Source: Bidens hawaiensis | Lineage: Eukaryota > Streptophyta > Magnoliopsida > Asterales > Asteraceae | Assembly: GCA_021521415.1 (NCBI GenBank) | Contig: JAIQDT010000674.1 | Location: forward strand, 496,001-560,000 | Direction of reading: 5' to 3' | DNA length: 64,000 bases | Notes under the pieces: generated by a model | The model's database searches: none | Seen by the model: only the letters and a program-made list of their open reading frames with translations | What the model was told of the DNA's origin: nothing | In this document: positions 44,877 to 54,932 of the stretch, piece after piece | How positions within the stretch are numbered: position 1 is the stretch's first letter | Layout: the number at the start of each line of letters is the position of its first letter | Position numbers and translations under genes: made by a program

Positions 44877-44905
44877 CTAGCTTTAGAGCTCGTGTAATAC
44901 ACGAG
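44877..44905 (-). mobile_element. 3' end of a second Helitron abutting the first
   Basis: On the - strand, the perfect hairpin CTCGTGT-ATT-ACACGAG is followed by CTCTAAAG and CTAG (44880-44877), then T. The body extends to higher coordinates; its 5' end was not found. Confidence 0.55.
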
Positions 44906-45165
44906 ATGATCCAAATAATAAAGCTATAAATAAAACAAATAAGTACATGCTGTATATGAAAAAATGATTACATCTATGCTTGTATCTATACTATGTGTAC
45001 ATAAATCAATTTTATTTATATCAGAAAATGATTTTTTTTTTCAAAAAAAAAATGAACATAATAAAAAATAATAATAATAATAACGCAAGTGCAACAACAT
45101 ACCTGAGAGCGGTCCATCTATTGAAAATTTGATTCTCAGTATCATATATATATATATATATATAT

Positions 45166-45505
45166 AGGGGAAGGATATTTTGAGAACCATGTTGAGTTGT
45201 AAGAACTTAAGAACTCTCATTCTAGACCACACATTTAATTAAATGAATTGGAATATGTGGTTGAGATTAAATCTGGCAAAAAAGTCAAAGTATGAGAGAG
45301 AATAAATATGTAACTGATTACACTAATTTTTACGTCCGTTACATATGTGTAAAATGTTGACTCGGTGCATAAAAAATTCTGTAATTTTTTTACGTGTATG
45401 TAACCTACATATATTACGCATGTGTAAAAAAAATTCGAGAAAAAAATCGTTACACTGAATTCTTTCGAGTTCTTAAAACTCAAAGGGGTTCTCATTTGAA
45501 ATATC

Positions 45506-45509
<4 letters not shown>
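45166..45509. mobile_element. TA-anchored MITE (344 bp)
   Basis: The left end AGGGGAAGGATATTTTGAG and the right end, inverted (AGGGGATATTTCAAATGAG), both abut (TA)n tracts. The interior contains GTTACATATGTGTAA and ACGCATGTGTAA, like the palindrome words of the 12425-14717 element. Confidence 0.65.

Positions 45510-45588
<79 letters not shown>
45510..45588. repeat. (TA)n microsatellite, target of element C
   Basis: About 39 TA units between the MITE and the left LTR of element C. The LTR start here reads TATTTTGG where the other LTR has TGTTTTGG. Confidence 0.9.
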
Positions 45589-45595
<7 letters not shown>

Positions 45596-46198
45596 GTCAA
45601 AAATCAGTCTAAGGATCACGTAACCAAATTCGTATGTGAGGATTGGTGCTTATATGAACGAAATAATCAAAGTAGTAATTGTAAAGGTTGGACAACAAGA
45701 TTTATACGAGGAAAAGCCCTTGGTAACTAGTATCTTGCCGGCATAAAAACCTCGGGTAGTGAAAACTATCACTACCGATTGTATTAAGCTTAAAAAGATT
45801 ACCAGAGATGGAATCAGAGCTGATCGTGATTACAGAGTGTTCTTGGTGAGAGTTCTAGACATGCTATATGTTGTGTGTGATCAGCCATGGTTCAATGTAT
45901 ATATATATACAAAAAATTATAATGGTTACTAACTAATTCCTATAAATATGGCCACGTTTGTTTACTCTTTCATCTTGACCATTTCAGAGCGTGGACAGCA
46001 AGGAAGACCTGGTAAAATATCTCATCCGTAAAAATAGGAATTCCAGTAAGCACGTGTTTTACCTGCAAAAATATATTAGAATATAACTGAAGTCGACTGT
46101 TGAGGATTCTTGATCCACCGAGAATCCTTAGTCCCGGAAGCAGTTGCCAAAAATAGCTGATCCTCAAGGATCAAGAATCCTGGTCCCAACAATTGTCC
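45589..46198 (-). repeat. 3' LTR of element C
   Basis: Nearly identical to 52792-53405. Read on the - strand it begins TGGGACCAGGATTC and ends CCAAAATA; the terminal CA has become TA. Confidence 0.9.
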
Positions 46199-46215
46199 CC
46201 AAACATGATAGGTGT
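46199..46215 (-). promoter_or_regulatory. Putative polypurine tract, element C
   Basis: On the - strand, TTTGGGGACAATTGT lies next to the 3' LTR start. Confidence 0.45.
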
Positions 46216-46329
46216 GAATGGATAACAGCTGTCATGTTTATCCCAAGCAATCTGCATCGCAAACGTCGATTAAAATAAGATGTGACTGTCGCCTTTCCAG
46301 CCCCTTCTAATTAGCAAAACCACACACAA

Positions 46330-47206
46330 CGACCAGAGTTGGAAGAATTATTTCTTCTTTGTCCTGGGAGACTCTATCCCAAATGGGAATTCGTTGCCAA
46401 CCCGCTGGATCCTAAAGGGTAGGATAGCGGATCCAGAGGATATGCGATCCTTCTATTACTGATTGACTAATTATAATCTTGTTGCTCTTTGTGCAGTATC
46501 CAACTTCGCAAATCTTGCCGCTGATTCGGACGGTGTTAAGAGGGTGAAAGCGTTCATGTCTCTGGATCTTTTTTATCGAACCTTCAAGATCGTTAGTGAA
46601 GAGTCGTTGAGCAAGACTGCAAGCTCCTCAGAAACCATGTCAAGTAAGTTAGAATTCTGTATTTAATCACAAATATTGTACAAGCAGAAAGATAACAGGC
46701 CAAGAAAAACTTATCTTTTTCTTATTTATTTGTGTAGGTGCCTAGCAATCAGCGACCAAGCCTTCCAAGAATCTGCTAGGCCAATTCCAGTTAGAGGATG
46801 TGGACAGCCTTATTTCTTCTCGCTCCTCTAAGAAGAAGCGCATTAAGAGCTCTAGCCTTGCATCACCGAAGACCATGATGACGCGCTCTAAAGTCAGTGT
46901 GAAGAGAAAGAGGGATCCTGATGTAGAAGTCCATACTGCCTAGCATGTGTTTGACCAGCTTTCAGAGGTATAGATGGTTTGGCCACCTCATTAATTTATT
47001 GCCTTTTTGTAGGCTCTAGCCAACTTCAAAGCCTTGTATGATGAGAACGTGGCCAATACGGAGAAGAAATTGGCTAGCTCTGGTGAAGAGAGCGAGGATG
47101 CTGGAGGCGATAAGAGGATCGAGGATGCTAGGACGAGTGGGGTCAAGGATGATGTGTCGGAGGTCAAGGAGGCTGGTGAAGGTGATGGAGGCGTGGCTAA
47201 GGAGTA
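46330..47206 (+). pseudogene. Remnant antisense gene of element C
   Basis: Exon-like pieces with GT/AG borders: up to about 46440 (SWKNYFFFVLGDSIP, resembling the end of the domain in elements A and B), 46497-46643 (ANLAADSDGVKRVKAFMS), 46738-46970 (KPSKNLLGQFQLEDVDSL, RSSKKKRIKSSS), and from about 47013 to a TAG at 47204-47206 (ANFKALYDENV then acidic repeats). In-frame TAG codons near 46743 and 46941 break it. The N-terminal part of the domain and most of the coiled coil are absent. Confidence 0.6.
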
Positions 47207-47664
47207 GGCGGGGCAATGGGCAATGATGGATATGAAGACAAGGCCGGAGCCCATTTTTTATGAAGTTTTATTGGTTTTTGGTTGATGGTTTATGTGAACA
47301 ATAGTAGTTGTAATCCTCAGGATCAATGATCCTTAAGACAATTATCAAAGGTGGTTAGGGTGGAGGGATCCTTAGCTTTACGGGGATGAGGCCTTAACCG
47401 CCTTTGTCTTTATTTTTTTATATGAACGTGTGATGAACTTGACATAGCTTGATCCAAGTGGATGGTCCTTGTTTTACTGGTGAAGCCCGGATCAACTCTT
47501 GCTTTGCTAGTAATAATATAACTCTTTTGGTTTCTGTCTTATCTGTGTTGCTAGAATAGAGGATTCCTTATCCTTAGAACTTTTCCTTTTAAGTTATTCA
47601 CCTGTTAGAATAAATCACCAAACGATAAAATAATAGTTAAAGAAGTTGGGTTTAAATCCAACTA

Positions 47665-47935
47665 TCTTGGGGACGAGCCCGATATAACGTGGGGACGAGC
47701 CCAATATAACATGGGGACAAGCCCAATAAAACGTGGGGACAATCCCAATATAACGTGGGGACAAGCCCAATAAAACGTGGGGACAAGCACAATATAACGT
47801 GGGGACAATCCCAATATAACGTGGGGACAAGCCCAATAAAACGTGGGGACAAGCACAATATAACGTGGGGACAAGCCCAATAAAACGTGGGGACGAGCCC
47901 AATAAAACGTGGGGACGAGCCCAATAAATACGAGC
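47665..47935 (+). repeat. Tandem repeat in the convergence zone of element C
   Basis: About eleven copies of a 23-24 bp unit GGGGACAAGCCCAATAAAACGT. It lies between the opposing gene and the integrase end, matching the place of repeats in A and B. Units are adjacent with no spacers, so it is not a CRISPR array. Confidence 0.92.
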
Positions 47936-48375
47936 GACGAGCCGATCCTTGGCGTTGGCCCAATTGTACGCGGTGACGAGCCTAACCCGGCGTTGACCTT
48001 AACTTGTGTATATGGTATGTCTACCATTTAATCGTAGGATCCAAGATATAATTTTTAGCCATGAAATTGTCAGCCACGTATAGTGCACTGGTCCTACAGC
48101 CTCCAATTATACCCGGATAATTGTGCGCTCCAGGTGAGGGTGTAGAAACCCTAATCCGGGAGATAAGCTGAAGACCTTATAAACCTGGCGACAAGGTCGA
48201 TTAAACTTAGGAGAGAGTTGGCCAACCCGTTTTTTCCACTTGAGGGCCCTATTGCTCGGCATTTCTGCAACTTGACATACTTGACAAAACAAGAATATAA
48301 TGTAAAAATATAAACATAAAGTAAAATTTTACCAAGTAATGGACTGAAGTAATTGACTAGGATCCAGGATCCTGA

Positions 48376-49470
48376 TTAACAAAAATACTTTTTTAGATGA
48401 ATCGCATTCCAAGCCCTTGGGAGCATGTCACCTTCCATATTCATCAAACGAAATGCCCCCTTTCCAGCTTCGGCTTGAATTAAATAAGGACCTTCCCATT
48501 TGGGTGCTAACTTCCCGTCAGCGAGATTAGTTGTACTTTGGATTGCCTTTCGAAGAATTAAATCCCCAACTTCGAATCTTCTGATTCTGATATTTTTGTT
48601 ACATGCACCGGCCATCTTCTGTTGATAGGCGGCCATCCTGAACCTTGCTTGATCTCTGAGTTCTTCCACAATATCCAAATCTTGAGCAAGACTTTCTTCA
48701 TTTATCTGAGGATCACGAATGCTTGTTCTGGCTGTTGGGTACACCATTTCAGTGGGGATCACTGCCTTAGCTCCAAAGACTAATGAGAACGACGTCTATC
48801 CCGTGGCATTCTTTGGAGTTGTCCTATCTGCCTAGAGCACATAGGGTAGTTCCTCAGCCCATTTGCCTTTCTTTGCTCCAAGATTTTTCTTTAGGTTGTT
48901 GATTATGACTTTGTTGCTTGATTCTGCTTGGCCGTTTGCTTGTGGATGGACTGGTGTTGAAGTGATCATTTTGATTCCCCAGCTGTCACAAAAGTTAGTA
49001 GTTCTTTTCTCAATAAATTGGGAACCATTATCACAAATATTTTCAGAAGGAATTCCAAATCTAGTTATAATGTTACGTTTGATAAAGGATATAACTTCCT
49101 TTTCCCTAACTTGAGGGAAAGCCTCAGCTTCAATCCATTTAGAGAAATAGTCTGTCATTGCTAATATGAAGACTTTTTCTCCTGGAGTTGTAGGGAGTTT
49201 ACCCATTATGTCCATTCCCCATTTCATGAATGGCCACGAAGAGACAATAGGATATAAGGGTTCTGCATGTTGATGTAGAATGTTGCCGTGCCTCTGACAA
49301 GCATCGCATTTCCTAGAGTATTCCATAGCATCCTTCTTCATAGTAGGCCAGAAGTACCCAGTCCTTAGGATCCTGGAGTATAATGCTCTGCCCCCTGTAT
49401 GATTGCTACAATCTCCTTCATGGAAATCCTTTAAAACTTCTTGGGTCTCGGGTTCTTCGATACATCTCAA
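48376..49470 (-). pseudogene. Integrase, element C
   Basis: 49470-48832 holds the zinc finger (H...HTGG, CDACQRHG), catalytic D (WGMDIMGK), D (ICDNGSQF) and E (NGQAESSN). It stops at a TAG at 48834-48832, a second TAG follows near 48800, and the C-terminal part continues at 48762-48376 (KLAPKWEGPYLI, PRAWNAIHLKKYF). No chromodomain. Confidence 0.88.
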
Positions 49471-49520
49471 GTATGGACCTGCAGGGATTTCCTGTATAGC
49501 ATATTACGTATAATAATATA

Positions 49521-50079
49521 TTAAGATACCTTGGCTTTGAAAGCTTTGGGATTTTTGCCTTTCAGGATCTCCCTGTTTTGAATGCATTTCGTTATCAGAA
49601 GGATCCAGGATGAATGAGCACGAGGGTGATCCTCAGGATCCACAAGTACATTCCCATCTACCTCCATTGCTTTGAGTTCCTCGATTGTAGTAGATAAGAC
49701 ATGAATGATAGGAACCTTCATGTTCTCGGGGAGTTTCAAGGCTGAGGCCAGGTTTGCCAAGGCATCAGCCCCTGCATTCTCTTTTTTAGGTACCTGCGTA
49801 ATATTAAAATACTCGAAGGATCCTGTAAGATCCTTTACTATATCTAAATATTTCATTAATTTTTCACTTTTGACTGCATATGAGCCATTAAAATGATTAG
49901 CAATTAATAATAAATCTACAAAAAATTTGAAGGTACCTGATTTTCATACCTTTGGCTAGTTGTATACCTTCAATGAGTACCTCGTATTCTTCCTCGTTGT
50001 TAGTGGCTTGGAATTCACAAGCTATTGAATGGGGTAGTATGTCCCCCCCTGTGGCGATTTCAGTTGTATTCCCAATCAT
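49521..50079 (-). pseudogene. Second (archaeal-type) RNase H, element C
   Basis: Two pieces. 50079-49897 has ACEFQATNNEEEYEVLIEGI. 49856-49521 has FNITQVPKKENAGADALANL, the RNase H C-terminal pattern. They are separated by stops. The presence of this domain supports the Tat assignment. Confidence 0.75.
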
Positions 50080-50237
50080 GTTCCTTCAAGATTGGCTTGT
50101 TCTTCAAGCTGTTGGACTTCAAGATTGGCTTGTTCTTCTATGTCACTACTGAAATCAGCCACAAAGTCTGCTAGTGCCAGTGACTTAATCGCATTTATAG
50201 GCTCATATCGAATATCATATGCACTTAATTTCACAGC

Positions 50238-50534
50238 CTATTTGGCCATTCTACCCGATATTTCCAGTTTTCTAAGGACATTCTTCATGGGATAATTAGT
50301 TTTTACAATAATAGTATGAGTTTCAAAATAATGTCTTAACTTAGTTGAAGCCATGATTAGAGCAAGAATAAGTTTTTCTAAATGAGAGTACCTGGACTCA
50401 GCATCGAGGAGACTTTTACTTACATAGTAAATAGGGTGTTGGTTACCTTCGTGATCCTTTACCAGGACTGCACTAAAAGCAGTTTTACACATTGGTGGTA
50501 GGTAGAGGGAACCGCTTTCATTTCGTGTATCCAA
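50238..50534 (-). pseudogene. First RNase H, element C
   Basis: HPIYYVSKSLLDAESRYSHLEKLILAL and the following TIIVKTNYPMKNVL match the Ty3/gypsy RNase H. It directly follows the protease remnant with no reverse transcriptase between. Confidence 0.8.
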
Positions 50535-50589
50535 GGCCTGTCAAGAATAATATTGCAACAAGACAAGGAATTGATAACACGAAATTTTT

Positions 50590-50880
50590 AAATAGAATTT
50601 ACTCCCTCTATATATATAGGTAGTTTGATGTCCCCCAATGTATTCTTCGTTTCCCCACTGAATCCTACAATAACTGAGGATCGTGGGACAATTTCTGACT
50701 CTGGGATATTCATCCTTCTGAGTACTTCCAGTTGGATGATGTTAACTAAACTTCCTCCATCAATGAGTATCCTGTGAACATAATGGTTAGAAATAAATAA
50801 TGTAATGACTAAACCATCATGGTGAGGATCCTGGATATTGACTCGATCATCCTCATCGAAGGAGACAACTCTTTGCTCGG
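50590..50880 (-). pseudogene. Aspartic protease remnant, element C
   Basis: On the - strand, HRILIDGGSLVNIIQLE then VGFSGETKNTLGDIKLP. The active site reads DGGS instead of the usual D(S/T)GS, a likely loss. Confidence 0.65.
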
Positions 50881-51188
50881 CTGTTGTAGAAGTCTTGATC
50901 GGCCTTTCACCATTCTCCAGTTTGCACTATTTGGCGTACTTCTTTGCAGCTGAAGATGAAGTTCCGCATATATCAGAGTCTCTAAAGATTATGTTGATAA
51001 CTTGAGCGTCTGGGGGAGGTGGAGCAGCCTTTTCCGGGACAGGTTCAGGATCCTGGGTCCTGGACTTTTTGTCTTGAGACTCGTTTTTGTTGGAGTATTC
51101 AGCTGATCTTGTATTCTTTGATCCTCTTCCAATATGATATTTCTTATGGCTCTGTTTTGGACATCATCTAAATTCCTGCAGGGTGTCA

Positions 51189-51743
51189 TCACAAGATCTT
51201 GATAAAACGGGGAGTCTTTTGTAACCCCGTCTTAAATGCCTCAACAGCTGTCGGGACATCCAAGTTTGGAATTTCCGAAACTTCCCTTCCAAACCTAGTA
51301 AGGAATTTCCTAAGAGGTTCCCCACGAGGTTGGAAAACTTTATACAAATCATTAGTTAATTTTTTGAAAGATCTACTGCATGAAAATTGACTATTAAATA
51401 GATTGATTAAATGAGAAAAGGAAGTAATAGAGTAAGGAGGAAGACTTAGCAGCCATTTAAGGGCGGATCCAGTGAGGGTTAAGCCAAAGCCTTTACACAA
51501 GCAAGCTTCTTTCAATCTATCTGGGATTGGATTAATTTCTATCCTTTCTCGATATAAGGTCACGTGTTCCTCAGGATCCGTGGATCCATCATATAGTTTC
51601 ATACTAGGGGCAGTGAAGCGCTTTGGTATCTCAGCATCACAGATTGGTGGAGCGAACCTAGATATGTTGTGGCTTCCAGGTACACTTGAAATCATATCCT
51701 TGAGCTTTTGTAGCTCACGGGCTAGGTTTGATGACTGCATCAT
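51189..51743 (-). pseudogene. Gag core, element C
   Basis: 184 residues with the retrotransposon Gag pattern (MKLYDGSTDPEEHVTLYRERIE, ALKWLLSLPP, FQPRGEPLRKFLTRF). It ends in a stop and is out of frame with the N-terminal Gag. A 55-base duplication lies at 51679-51735 and 51775-51830. Confidence 0.82.
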
Positions 51744-52039
51744 ATAGTTTCATTCGGGAATAGGTTTGATGACTCCAGGTACACTTGAAATCATATCCTT
51801 GAGCTTTTGTAGCTCACGGGATACGGTTTGGTTGATCCCGGTATCCTACATACCACCATGATTAGTGCCAAGAAATAGATTATCATAAATGTTACCTCTT
51901 GTGTGATCAAAAGATCTCGGTCCATAGTTGCGCCCGGGGTACGCCGTTTCAGCATCAACAATTGGTCCGGCAGGAGAAGTAGGTTGCATGGGTATGAAGT
52001 CGCCTTCATGGATCTCCGATGGCCTGGATCAGGGTTCCT

Positions 52040-52708
52040 TTAGAGGTTCCTTTTCATAAGGATAGTAGGGCTCTGGATGCTGATGGATGATGGATTCTGT
52101 TGGAAGCCCAAGGATCCTAGTTGAAAGGTCGAGGATCTTTGAAGTTGGTGGGTGGAGGATCCTTGGTGAAATCCTGAGGGGCCGGATTGGAAGGCCGAGG
52201 ATCCTTGCAAATGGTGATTAGAGGATCTCAGGGGTTGACCTAATGATCCTTGTTGAAGGATAGGTGATCCTTGTAAGTATTGGTCAGGGTATTTCTTCTG
52301 GAAGAGGTTCGAGGATTCTTGTTGAGGGTGAGAGGATGCTGGATACCTCTTGCCCGGGAAATCTGGAGTGCCAAAGTCAAGCATTTTTGGCATGATAGGG
52401 CTTGCGTCTTCAGCAGTCATCTTAGTTCTCCCAATTTCCTCGATCTCATGGAGGATCCTCTGGTTGGTCTTGTTCTGCTGCTCCATGTAGCTCTTCATCT
52501 GTGAACACAAAACAGAAACATCATTGTTAGCAGTTATCATTTGGGAGACAGTAGTGGATTTTGATCTGGAGAAAACAGCAGTCTGCTTCTTCTGAGCAAC
52601 AGTTATAGGTTTTTGTGGCTTTCTAGAGCTAGGCAGTGGTGGCATAGTCACTTGAGCCGGGACACTCGAAGCAGCAGTTGTGGGAATAGCTTTTCCGTGG
52701 GAGGCCAT
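52040..52708 (-). CDS. Gag N-terminal region, element C
   Basis: 222 residues from an ATG about 80 bases inside the 5' LTR. An S/T/Q/P-rich N-terminus, a helix (KSYMEQQNKTNQRILHEIEEI) and a long S/Q/G-rich tail with repeated LQGSS/FQ(S/L)GS words, encoded by repeated GGATCCTTG-type DNA. Confidence 0.65.
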   Translation of the reverse strand: MASHGKAIPTTAASSVPAQVTMPPLPSSRKPQKPITVAQKKQTAVFSRSKSTTVSQMITANNDVSVLCSQMKSYMEQQNKTNQRILHEIEEIGRTKMTAEDASPIMPKMLDFGTPDFPGKRYPASSHPQQESSNLFQKKYPDQYLQGSPILQQGSLGQPLRSSNHHLQGSSAFQSGPSGFHQGSSTHQLQRSSTFQLGSLGFQQNPSSISIQSPTILMKRNL

Positions 52709-52767
52709 TGAGTGAGTGATAATAAAGGATTGAATAGAGGTAAGGATTTTTTGTGATTAAAGCACCA

Positions 52768-52791
52768 ACAACCCCACGGTGGGCACCAAAC
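52768..52791 (-). promoter_or_regulatory. Primer-binding-site-like sequence, element C
   Basis: On the - strand, TTTGGTGCCCACCGTGGGG follows the LTR end CCAAAACA after one base. It differs from the site of A and B, so the primer tRNA may differ. Confidence 0.5.
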
Positions 52792-53405
52792 TGTTTTGGT
52801 CAAAAATCGGTCTAAAGATCACGTAACCAAATTCGTATGTGAGGATTGGTGCTTGTATGAACGAAATAATCAAAGTAGTAATTGTAAAGGTTGGACAACA
52901 AGATTTATACGAGGAAAAGCCCTTGGTAACTAGTATCCCGCCGGCATAAAAACCTCGGGTAGTGAAAACTATCACTACCGATTGTATTAAGCTCAAAAAG
53001 ATTACAAGAGATGGAATCAAAGCTGATCGTGATTACAAAGTGTTCTTGGTGAGAGTTCTAGACGTGCTATATGTTGTGTGTGATCAGCCATGGTTCAATG
53101 TATATATATATATATATATATATATACAAAAAATTATAACGATTACTAACTAATTCCTATAAATATGGCCACGTTTGTTTACTCTTTCATCTTGACCATT
53201 TCAGAGCGTGGACAGCAAGGAAGACATGGTAAAATATCCCATCCGTAAAAATAGGAATTCCAGTAAGCACGTGTTTTACCTGCAAAAATAGACTAGAATA
53301 TGACTGAAGTCGACTGTTGAGGATCCTTGATCCACCGAGAATCCTTAGTCCCGGAAGCAGTTGCCAAAAATAGCTGATCCTCAAGGATCAAGAATCCTGG
53401 TCCCA
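52792..53405 (-). repeat. 5' LTR of element C (614 bp)
   Basis: Bounded on the + strand by TGTTTTGG and TGGTCCCA. It contains a (TA)n stretch at 53100-53126 that is shorter in the other LTR. Confidence 0.9.
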
Positions 53406-53422
53406 AGAATATATATATATAT

Positions 53423-54919
53423 AGGATTAGGTTCATTTCAGAAGTTTTCTTAGTACGAGAAGTTCAAGAAATAAATCCAACCAATCACAATTTATCTTTA
53501 GTTTAATGATTTATTTAATGATAAGGGTATGATAGTAAAATGAGTTTTTCATATATATAAGAAGTAATACTCTTTGAAGATGTTACAAATGTTTTTAACA
53601 TATATATATATATATATTAAAACAAAGAGAAAATTGTAAAATTTCTTCTAACCCAATATATATAACACATATCATCCTAAAAAGGAAGAGAAGACTATCT
53701 TAAAACAAGAGGAAAAAAGTATTGTTTATATCTTTTTTTATGACTAAAATACTAGAATTACTTATGTAAATTACATTCAATAAACTAATTCACAATATTA
53801 TTTTAATTTCGATCATAAATATAATTCAAGGTTAAAAAATAATTCATAATATTATTTTAATTTGATAAAAAAATATCTATACAGATCATCGTATTAACCT
53901 ACACATATCAAACTAGCTCATGCTATCACCTACACATATCACATTGTTAACCTACACACCTACACATCCTTTATATATACAAAAAAAACTACGCATAAAT
54001 GAAACTAAAATATGTGTATGTAAATATGATTTACGTGCAGGTGAAAATAATTGAAGTAGAAACCTTTACCTACACAGTCATTTACCACCATACACTAAAT
54101 ATTATTCATTCGCATCTATTTTATAATAATGGAATAATGCAAAAGCTTATATCATATTTACTTACGCATGTTACATACTATATTGTAGGTAGTTCTTTTC
54201 AGTGTAGGAAACTTTCATAAAAAATTAATATCGTTGCGTTGGTAACTACATTTTCACAAAACCGCTACACAACTAACAACCTTTACCTACACAATCATCA
54301 ACCACCATACACTGAATACTATATCATCCTCATCTATATTACAAATATGAAATAATACAACAGCCTATACGTACACAACACATTATATTTAGCTACACAA
54401 GTTACATACTATATTTTATGATGTTCTTTTCAGTGTAGAAACTTCCATGGGAAACTAATAACGTTATGTAGGTTACTACTTTCACAAAACCCTCTACACA
54501 GATTTTTATGTTTCTAATTCGTTGTGTAGGTAGTATAGAACATAATGTTGCAAATATTATGTACTTTTTAAACAAATAATAATAACAAATGAACACCTTA
54601 CAAACCATAAATTCCAAAAAAATATCATAATTTTATTTACAAAATTTTAAATAAAAGTAAAGAAAATAGTATTAATCATCTAATAAGCATTGATCAGGCA
54701 TAAAAAACAAAATTGTTGATTACATTAATGCCTAGTTTAGTTAAACCTACACCCCAAAAGACATATACACCCTTTTTAATTAAAAACATGTCATAAATAT
54801 TTGTTTTTTATTTCGAATTTGCCATCTCTATTGTAAACCATTGATTATCTCAATTAATGGTTTAGATTCACTTCTCGCACTTCTCACTATAATATCACTT
54901 CACGCATGAGCCATCCCCT
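53423..54919. mobile_element. TA-anchored TIR element with internal duplication (1.5 kb)
   Basis: Starts AGGATTAGGTTCAT after a TA run and ends CATGAGCCATCCCCT before another. The ends are imperfect inverted repeats. Inside, 54050-54270 and 54275-54505 are diverged direct copies (ACCTTTACCTACACA, TTCTTTTCAGTGTAG). Confidence 0.5.
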
Positions 54920-54932
54920 ATATATATATATA

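Larger units (their letters stand above)
45589..53405 (-). mobile_element. Ty3/gypsy LTR retrotransposon C (Tat-like), internally deleted
   Basis: LTRs at 45589-46198 and 52792-53405. On the - strand: 5' LTR, PBS-like site, gag, protease, RNase H, second RNase H, integrase, tandem repeat, remnant of an opposing gene, polypurine tract and 3' LTR. Reverse transcriptase is missing. The motif GGATCC/AGGATC is strikingly common throughout. The element sits between TA tracts, so the target duplication is unclear. Confidence 0.88.

Noticed and set aside
45394..45612. Small ORF with a YI-repeat tail
   Set aside because: Again a translated TA microsatellite.
47665..47935. Regular 23-24 bp repeats resembling a CRISPR array
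   Set aside because: Units are contiguous with no unique spacers, lie in a plant retrotransposon, and no cas genes exist; it is a minisatellite.
47615..48027. Repetitive ORFs with GLSPRYIG-like words on the - strand
   Set aside because: They are readings of the 23-bp minisatellite in three frames, with no start or family support.
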